Shown here: in pieces, positions 58,621 through 64,000 of the stretch | How positions within the stretch are numbered: the stretch's first letter is position 1 | Layout of the letters: each line of letters starts with the position of its first letter | From: Pyxicephalus adspersus | Lineage: Eukaryota; Chordata; Amphibia; Anura; Pyxicephalidae | Direction of reading: 5' to 3' | Length of the DNA stretch: 64,000 bases | Assembly (NCBI RefSeq): GCF_032062135.1 | Contig: NC_092858.1 | Span: forward strand, 128,342,732-128,406,731 | The notes under the pieces: generated by a model | The model's input: only the letters and a program-made list of their open reading frames with translations | Told to the model about the DNA's origin: nothing | Databases searched by the model: none | Translations under genes and position numbers: made by a program

Positions 58621-59655
58621 AAAGGCCCCAGTTACAATCTAGTCAGAGCTTCAGGAGAGGAACCACCCAGTTATATCAACATAATCCCTACCTTGGTGTT
58701 GCCAAATCTGCATAAGTGTTACATCTTCCAGTTAAATAGATAAAGGTGTAAATGTAATGGTATTTACTGCTTATAACTGCTATTGCTGGCCAGGTAGAAG
58801 AAAAACTGATGATGATCACCAATGCTAATGACTTCAGACTATCAGGTATTTAGGAGCACAATAATAGTAAAAACATAGCAATAATGCACTGCCTTTTAAC
58901 CAAGTATCCCAAGTGTGGATAATAACACTGCAATCAAAAACCTTCATCTTAAAGGCGACTAAAATGTTGATTTTTTTAAAGGTTTTTAAAAATGGGCAGA
59001 TTTTAAACCGAGTTGGGATGTTTGAGGCATTTCTTGTTGATAATGTACCTATACATAGAGATTCCTTAGCTTGAAAGGATGGCAAATGCAGTTACAAGAA
59101 GCTTTTATATGTTTTTTCTATATAATTATCCATTATATTTTCCAACGTAAATACTTAAGTGCTAAAGGGTTGGTAGGCACACCTAGATAGGTAACAGGCA
59201 ATGAAACATTTACCTGTAATCAAAGGCATTGCTTTTGGAATCTTCTGCAGTTTTTTCTCTAACTTAGCATAAATGTTTATCTTTATCAGTACAAATGTGG
59301 TAAGAAAAAACCCTGTCCACTTTTCACTATAGAAAAGTAAAACAAGTCATATCTGTTCTCATTGTGATTTTTTAATATCCCTGAAAAAAAATTCTTAATG
59401 ACTTTACTCTAACAAACATTACTCTAATTGGACACATTGTTTGGAAGAATTATGTTTTTTTGTGCTATCTACTGTAAAACTGGTAAACTGAAGTAAATGT
59501 TACCCTCTGTTTTATTATTTAAACATCTGGATTCACTATGCAAAAGAAAAAAATATTTAAGATTCCTACTGCCAGGAAGCAAAATGCTGAGAATACTGGC
59601 ATACATTTACAGTGTTGGCATAAACACAGACTTCCAGTTCACTATATAGTTTAAT
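58621..59655. other. single-copy AT-rich sequence, no gene seen
   Basis: No supported feature. Confidence 0.4.
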
Positions 59656-59669
59656 TATATAAATATATA

Positions 59670-59705
<36 letters not shown>
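59656..59705. repeat. (TA)n microsatellite
   Basis: An interrupted TA array of about 50 bp. Confidence 0.95.
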
Positions 59706-59706
<1 letters not shown>

Positions 59707-59799
59707 CACAGATAGACAATGTAAAGGATTTTGATACAATGATGGTGACATTTCGTATACCAGCTAAGAAATTATGGTTTTCCGTTGATTTGGTCACCT

Positions 59800-60360
59800 G
59801 ATAAATATTGGTTAAAAGGCATTCCTCTCATAATTAATTAGCATGGTGTGTTGAGGAGACTAGCTATGACTTTGGCACAACATATAGCTGAGCCATTAAT
59901 AACACAAGCATTGTACAACATCACATGGAAGTCAACTGTTCTCATTTGTGCCGTGCCCGCAAGCAGCTGTGACAAGTTAAAAGCCATTTGATTTAATAGG
60001 AATAGGGGATAATAAAGAGAGGCACTCAATGGCGGCACAATCCCCTAGTGCCTTGCATGTGAAACCTGGTTGAATTATATATTTTTCCCTCATATTTTAG
60101 ACACAATGGTGAGACGCACACAAAGTAGCAGAGCACAGGAGGAAATCATTTGTGTGTTACCAGGGAAAAGCATTTATCTTACTGCGTCTTGCCTTGTTTT
60201 TCTCTCAAGGTAAATTGGCAGTTAATCCCCTCACTGCAAGGGAGATTTCTCTGCCAGGGAAACATTTAGGCAGCGTAAATTCCTACTTGCCAGAGGATGG
60301 CCTCTGTCCATGCTACAGCTAGAAGGTGGTAATCTGTATTAGGTAACAGATAAATACATC
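59800..60360. promoter_or_regulatory. best candidate conserved non-coding segment in the window
   Basis: About 550 bp of balanced, repeat-free, high-complexity sequence contains AATTAATTAGCATGGTGTG, GCCATTAATAACACAAGC, CAGCTGTGACAAGTTAAAAG, CATTTGATTTAATAGG and GGCACTCAATGGCGGCAC. TAAT-core and E-box sites are dense. Nothing reads as coding. The call is based on texture and must be tested by alignment to other frogs. Confidence 0.3.
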
Positions 60361-60848
60361 CTAAAGAATCCTTTGATTATATAGTTTTATGGTGTGCAAA
60401 AAAAAAACAATGTATACAATCTAAGAACAAATTTGCTGTTGTAGTAGCTAGTTTTATTGACCACTAAAAAACATTTTAAGGATCTTTACCTTGGAGAATA
60501 TATTAGGGTCAATAATAGATTTTTACCAACATGCGTTCATGGAAACCACAACTTGGGCAGCAAATTATCATAAATAGAAAAACACTTTATTAATCAGTTT
60601 ATTACATTTTTTAATTAAATTGTGTGGCCTGAGTTGGAAATTTGTCAATTTTGGTATTTGTCAAAAGGGAATATGTGTATAAGTAGTTGGTGGAAGTTGT
60701 GATCTTGTGGGATTCTCAGCCTCATTCAGCCCTGTTTAAATAAAAAGTTTACTGTTGACAAATTACTATGGTTTCATATAGAAACTCTGCAGCACTGCTG
60801 ATGGTCTGCTAGCTACAAAACAATGGACCCTTACCATTTAGGACTAGC
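60361..60848. other. single-copy AT-rich sequence, no gene seen
   Basis: No supported feature. Confidence 0.4.
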
Positions 60849-61115
60849 TCACTCACATTAGAAGCACCTCTTTAAATTGGAGTCCTTTCTTCACATTAGG
60901 AACTTGCCTTCAAATACTCCTCCATCCCCCACCCCTCCACCTTTACATTAGAGCCTCTTCTTTACATTAGAGCTACCCCCTTATCTTATCAGGTCATTGG
61001 AGTTTCCCATTTTTACTTCTAAGTTCCCTAATACACATCTGTGTACCCAATTTTTCATTAGAGTCCCCCTTTACATAAAATCCCACTCTTAATGTCAGAG
61101 TTCTCCTCAACTCCT
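60849..61115. repeat. degenerate ~20-bp minisatellite, TTTACATTAGAGTCCCCC units
   Basis: Successive units include TCACATTAGAAGCACCTC, TTCACATTAGGAACTTGCC, TTTACATTAGAGCCTCTTC, TTTACATTAGAGCTACCCC, TTTTCATTAGAGTCCCCC and AATGTCAGAGTTCTCC. The period is about 18-22 bp. Copies are diverged and strongly pyrimidine-biased. Confidence 0.75.
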
Positions 61116-61695
61116 TTTTATTGCAATATTTTGCTAATTTCAAAAAGTACCATTTGAATTAATAAATACCTATATATGTATTTTGCTTATAAACTTCCTT
61201 ACACAAAAAAGGTTTCTGAAAGCTCCTGGTAATGATAAGATCAGGAAGTATGAGCAGTAGATGTTTCAGTTGTAATAAGTGGCAATGAAATACAAGTGGG
61301 ACACTCAAGCCTGATGATGTAATTAACCAATTAATTATGTACTGAGAACTTAATGTGGGATTTTCATCTTACAAAAGCAACAATAAATAATAAAAAATGT
61401 GCCTCAAAATTAAAATATTAGACCTATGTGCTGAAACAGCACAATCTGCCAAGAATCCCAAGAATGCAGACCAAATATATAATCATACATGATGAAAATA
61501 TTCCCCCTTATTTTATCTTCAAAAAAGACAATAAATTCTGTAATCAGTAAATCAGTAAAGTCTGCCATGCTCCCCTTACTATCAGAAAAGAAGGTTTTTT
61601 TAAATGGTAAAAGTCTCTAACAGTAAGCTTAAATTAAACCTGAAATAATTATGCAAAGCCAACAAACCATCAGGCTATTCTGTCAACCCTCTCTC
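61116..61695. other. single-copy AT-rich sequence, no gene seen
   Basis: No supported feature. Confidence 0.4.
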
Positions 61696-61698
61696 TTA

Positions 61699-62029
61699 AG
61701 CTGCGTACACACCTGCAATTTTTCTCGTTGGAAAGGATCTTTCACGATCCTTTCCAACGAGAAAAGACTGCACGATGCATGAACGATGCTGTACATACAG
61801 CACCGTTCATGCTCTATGGAGAGGGGAGGGGGGGAGCGACGGAGCGGCACCCTGCTGCGCGCTCTCCCCTTCCCTTTCATTAGGATCGGTCGTCGTCCAT
61901 CGTCCATGGATCCGCCAGGACGGTCGTCGGACGATGGACGACGACCGACTGTACACACGGCAGATTTTCGCCCGATAATTGGCCGATACCGATTATCGGG
62001 CGAGAAAAATTTGCCGTGTGTACGCAGCT
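61699..62029. mobile_element. 331-bp GC-rich MITE with AGCTGCGTACACAC ends and TTA duplication (Harbinger-like)
   Basis: AGCTGCGTACACAC at 61,699 is inverted as GTGTGTACGCAGCT ending at 62,029. TTA lies on both sides (61,696-61,698; 62,030-62,032), the TWA-type target expected for PIF/Harbinger. The interior is three hairpins in a row. The first is a 19-bp perfect stem at 61,721-61,739 with 61,746-61,764 (TTTCTCGTTGGAAAGGATC). The second is a 20-bp perfect stem at 61,886-61,905 with 61,929-61,948 (TCGGTCGTCGTCCATCGTCC). The third is an 11-bp perfect stem at 61,969-61,979 with 61,992-62,002 (CGCCCGATAAT). The GC content contrasts sharply with the AT-rich flanks. Open frames on both strands here are by-products of the inverted repeats. 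Confidence 0.92.
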
Positions 62030-62229
62030 TTAAGTTTAACTTAACTCTTTCACTGCCCCGAGCCCTTTTTTAATGCCCACAAATATTTGCTAATTATACA
62101 TAACACAGTTAAAATCCTAAAATGTTGGAAAGATTTACTAAAGGAATGAAGGCCATTTAATTACCAGGTTGAAATATCAATCTACAGGGGTGATTGTGAT
62201 AAAATGAATGCAGACCTTTCTGGCCATAG

Positions 62230-62460
62230 TCAAGACATCTGAAAGCCGGGACAGCTTTTCAGAAATAGGTTCACCACCAGATTCAGCATAAGCATAAAGC
62301 AGTGAGTGGAAGAGAATACACCAAGATGCAGCCAAGTCCCAATATTGGTACCATTGTCAGTAGCAATATTAGGTAGTAAAGGAAGATCCAGTGGGCAATT
62401 TTTTTTGCATAGTGGAAAACAACAAACCAACAACAACATCTTTTACTAAATCAAACATGA
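62230..62460 (-). pseudogene. hAT-type transposase fragment
   Basis: The minus strand reads IATDNGTNIG, then a short gap, then HCFMLMLNLVVNLFLKSCP. The spacing and residues match the TDNA.N...(H)CFAH.LNLVV signature of the hAT transposase catalytic core, as in ZBED-like proteins. The histidine-alanine of CFAH is changed here. The frame stops soon after, and no dimerisation domain is found. It lies directly upstream of the plus-strand L1 relic. Confidence 0.5.
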
Positions 62461-62689
62461 AAATGATGGCAAGTGAAACCGTTTTGCAATGTTGTCGTCA
62501 GTAGAGAATGGTACTCTTGAGAAGAGGAAGGAGAAGAAGAATCAGAAGAGAAGTAAACCTTCTAACTACTGTACTGGGTGATAATCGATCCACCTTGCAA
62601 ATGTGTCAATGCTGTGCAGGACATTCACCCAGTGGGCCATAAAGAACAAGTACAGCCCCTGCTGCAGCCCCTGCTCTAAGTGTCTGTAC

Positions 62690-64000
62690 CGCATAAATCT
62701 AGCTACACGGTGAAAATTTACATGGTTCGGTAGAGCGGCAATTCTCAAAATGAATGTTCTACGAAGGATAATTTTACTTGATGCAAACAATATCAGTTTT
62801 TTTACCAGTCTCCTGTTTTATATCCCTACTCACATATTTCAGAATGTGCTTATGGGGTCAAAAACCCCAAAGAATAGCATTTAATTTTCTCACAACATCC
62901 AAACGCAATGAAGGTATAGGACTGCCAAATGTTAGAAAATACTATTGAGCATATCACCTTGCTAGAATTGTAGACTGGTGTGCAAATAAAATGCATGATC
63001 TAAAGATTGGATTAATTTAGAAAAAAAACATACTCCAAAGCCCCTCTCAGCTCTATCCCCTGGATCACGAAAAAAAACTTAGATGACAATTTACTACCCT
63101 ATCCCCTATTTGGGACCTCTCTAAGAATTTTCATGCTAATGATACGAAAATTTAAAATTTCATCTTTCCACCAAGCCCGCTCACCCCAATTTGGTTGAAT
63201 CCGGAATTTCCCCTGGGTCTTTTTAATGACTTCCTCAAATCTTGGAGAGATGACAGAAAATTAAAGGCAAGACATTTTTTTTTCCAGGGGTAGATTTAAA
63301 GATAAGCAAACATTACAAGAACAAAAAGTAAACAATATGATACCGTGGTGGTCCTATTTACAGCTAAGGCATTTTAACTGTTTCTGATAAAAAAGGGCTT
63401 TGTTCCAGACAAAACACAGCATATGAAAAAATATGCCTATCTTAAGGCCCAGTAAGACACACAATTTCAATCATATACAATTCATCTCCTTTCACTACCG
63501 CAGGAAAATTCTGTAGATCATTCTCACAAAAAATGGGAATCAGACTTAGGGATAGAATTTTCTAATGAGGACTGGGAAAACATTAACAAAAAAATTTTAA
63601 AATTCGAACCAGAGGGTACAGAGTGCCCTTAGTATTACACAAAATTCATCCTCAAAGTGATCCCCAAAGTGATGTTGGAGATGCAAATCAGAAGTAGGCT
63701 CCAATTCTACTACATTTTACCCAGTCCACACCACAAAAATACAAAAAAACACTGCTTTTTCATTATTGAATGCGGGCAATCTATTGATTCCAAGCATTTG
63801 GAAGTCAACAACTAGTCCAACTATAAAAGATTGGTTTACACAAACTGATCACATTGCTGAAATGGAGGAATTGATTCTGTCATCCCTAGACACAGTTACA
63901 AAATATTACACAACATGGGCTTCATGGTGAAATTTTCATGCATCCCAAGAATACAGGAATGATCTCTGATTTCTCACATTACGTTTGGTAGGAGAGAGTC
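62690..64000 (+). pseudogene. decayed L1-type LINE ORF2, 3' part, running off the window
   Basis: On the plus strand, across several frames: WFGRAAILKMNVLRRI at 62,724-62,772; QTISVFLP, then MCLWGQKPQRIAFNFLTTSK and GIGLPNVRKYY to about 62,945; SPLTPIWLNPEFPLG near 63,180-63,220; FNDFLKSWRDD near 63,220-63,250; IPWWSYLQLRHF near 63,340-63,380; KWESDLGIEF and EDWENINKK near 63,532-63,592; and WKSTTSPTIKDWFTQTDHI with EEL and TTWASW near 63,795-63,930. This order is that of the L1 ORF2 region after the reverse transcriptase, to near its C-terminus. Stops and frameshifts are frequent. The 5' part is missing, as in typical 5'-truncated LINE insertions. Confidence 0.82.

Noticed and set aside
61683..62073. 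Three long frames on both strands rich in R, G and D
   Set aside because: They translate the hairpins of the Harbinger-like MITE; they are open only because of its GC content.
62566..62790. 74-codon minus-strand frame
   Set aside because: Much of it is antisense to the plus-strand L1 segment WFGRAAILKMNVLRRI, which has clear family similarity.
1..64000. CRISPR arrays, bacterial operons, tRNA and rRNA genes
   Set aside because: No regularly spaced direct repeats with unique spacers, no tRNA-type A and B boxes with a plausible cloverleaf, and no rRNA sequence were recognised.

Overview
This looks like nuclear DNA from a frog, most likely a ranoid or other neobatrachian anuran. It is AT-rich and has no operons, no bacterial signals and no long intact reading frames. 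It carries dispersed repeats that I recognise from frog genomes: the palindromic GATTTATTAAAGCTCTCC element, the GTTACATAGTTAGGTTGAA repeat, the AATAAT/GCAGCGCTGTA repeat, the TTAACCTCC element and the GCTGCGTACACAC element. The species assignment rests on memory of these repeats, not on a search.

The window has no intact protein-coding gene that I can support. Four kinds of coding relic are readable. (1) A frameshifted copy of a multicopy animal protein family without an accepted function lies on the minus strand at 30,081-31,711. (2) A short frameshifted fragment resembling the ribosomal-RNA-processing protein RRP15 lies at about 5,500-5,735, cut off by a palindromic element. (3) Two decayed L1-type LINE ORF2 remnants lie at about 49,370-51,260 (minus; endonuclease to reverse transcriptase) and about 62,690-64,000 (plus; the part after the reverse transcriptase, running off the window). 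(4) A scrap of hAT-type transposase lies at about 62,230-62,460 (minus).

Layout: 0-5.5 kb is mostly single-copy sequence with two stretches that look like conserved non-coding DNA. 5.5-10.1 kb holds the RRP15 fragment, two palindromic elements, a TA-flanked element and an 86-bp tandem duplication of a hairpin. 10-20.7 kb holds a 295-bp palindrome, a hAT-derived copy, two minisatellites and two palindromic elements. 20.7-30 kb has single-copy sequence, a weak LTR candidate, a three-hairpin foldback element and a frog dispersed repeat. 30-31.7 kb is the pseudogene. 33-40.9 kb carries a second hAT-derived copy, hairpin repeats and a TA-flanked element whose 29-bp internal repeats run into an assembly gap (40,345-40,864). 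43-51.3 kb holds the AAT repeat, a palindromic element broken by a TTAA element, a G-poor strand-asymmetric block and the minus-strand L1. 53.1-53.8 kb is one hAT-derived element inserted into another, both with recognisable target duplications. 54,423-54,790 is a second gap. 55-64 kb holds more elements, a minisatellite, a GC-rich Harbinger-like multi-hairpin element, and the hAT and L1 remnants.

The overall picture is an intergenic or intronic gene-poor tract shaped by non-autonomous DNA transposons, with a few segments that may be regulatory. Nothing here forms a pathway. The best candidates for something undescribed are the decayed unnamed protein family, the multi-hairpin foldback elements and the strand-asymmetric block at 48.3-49.3 kb.
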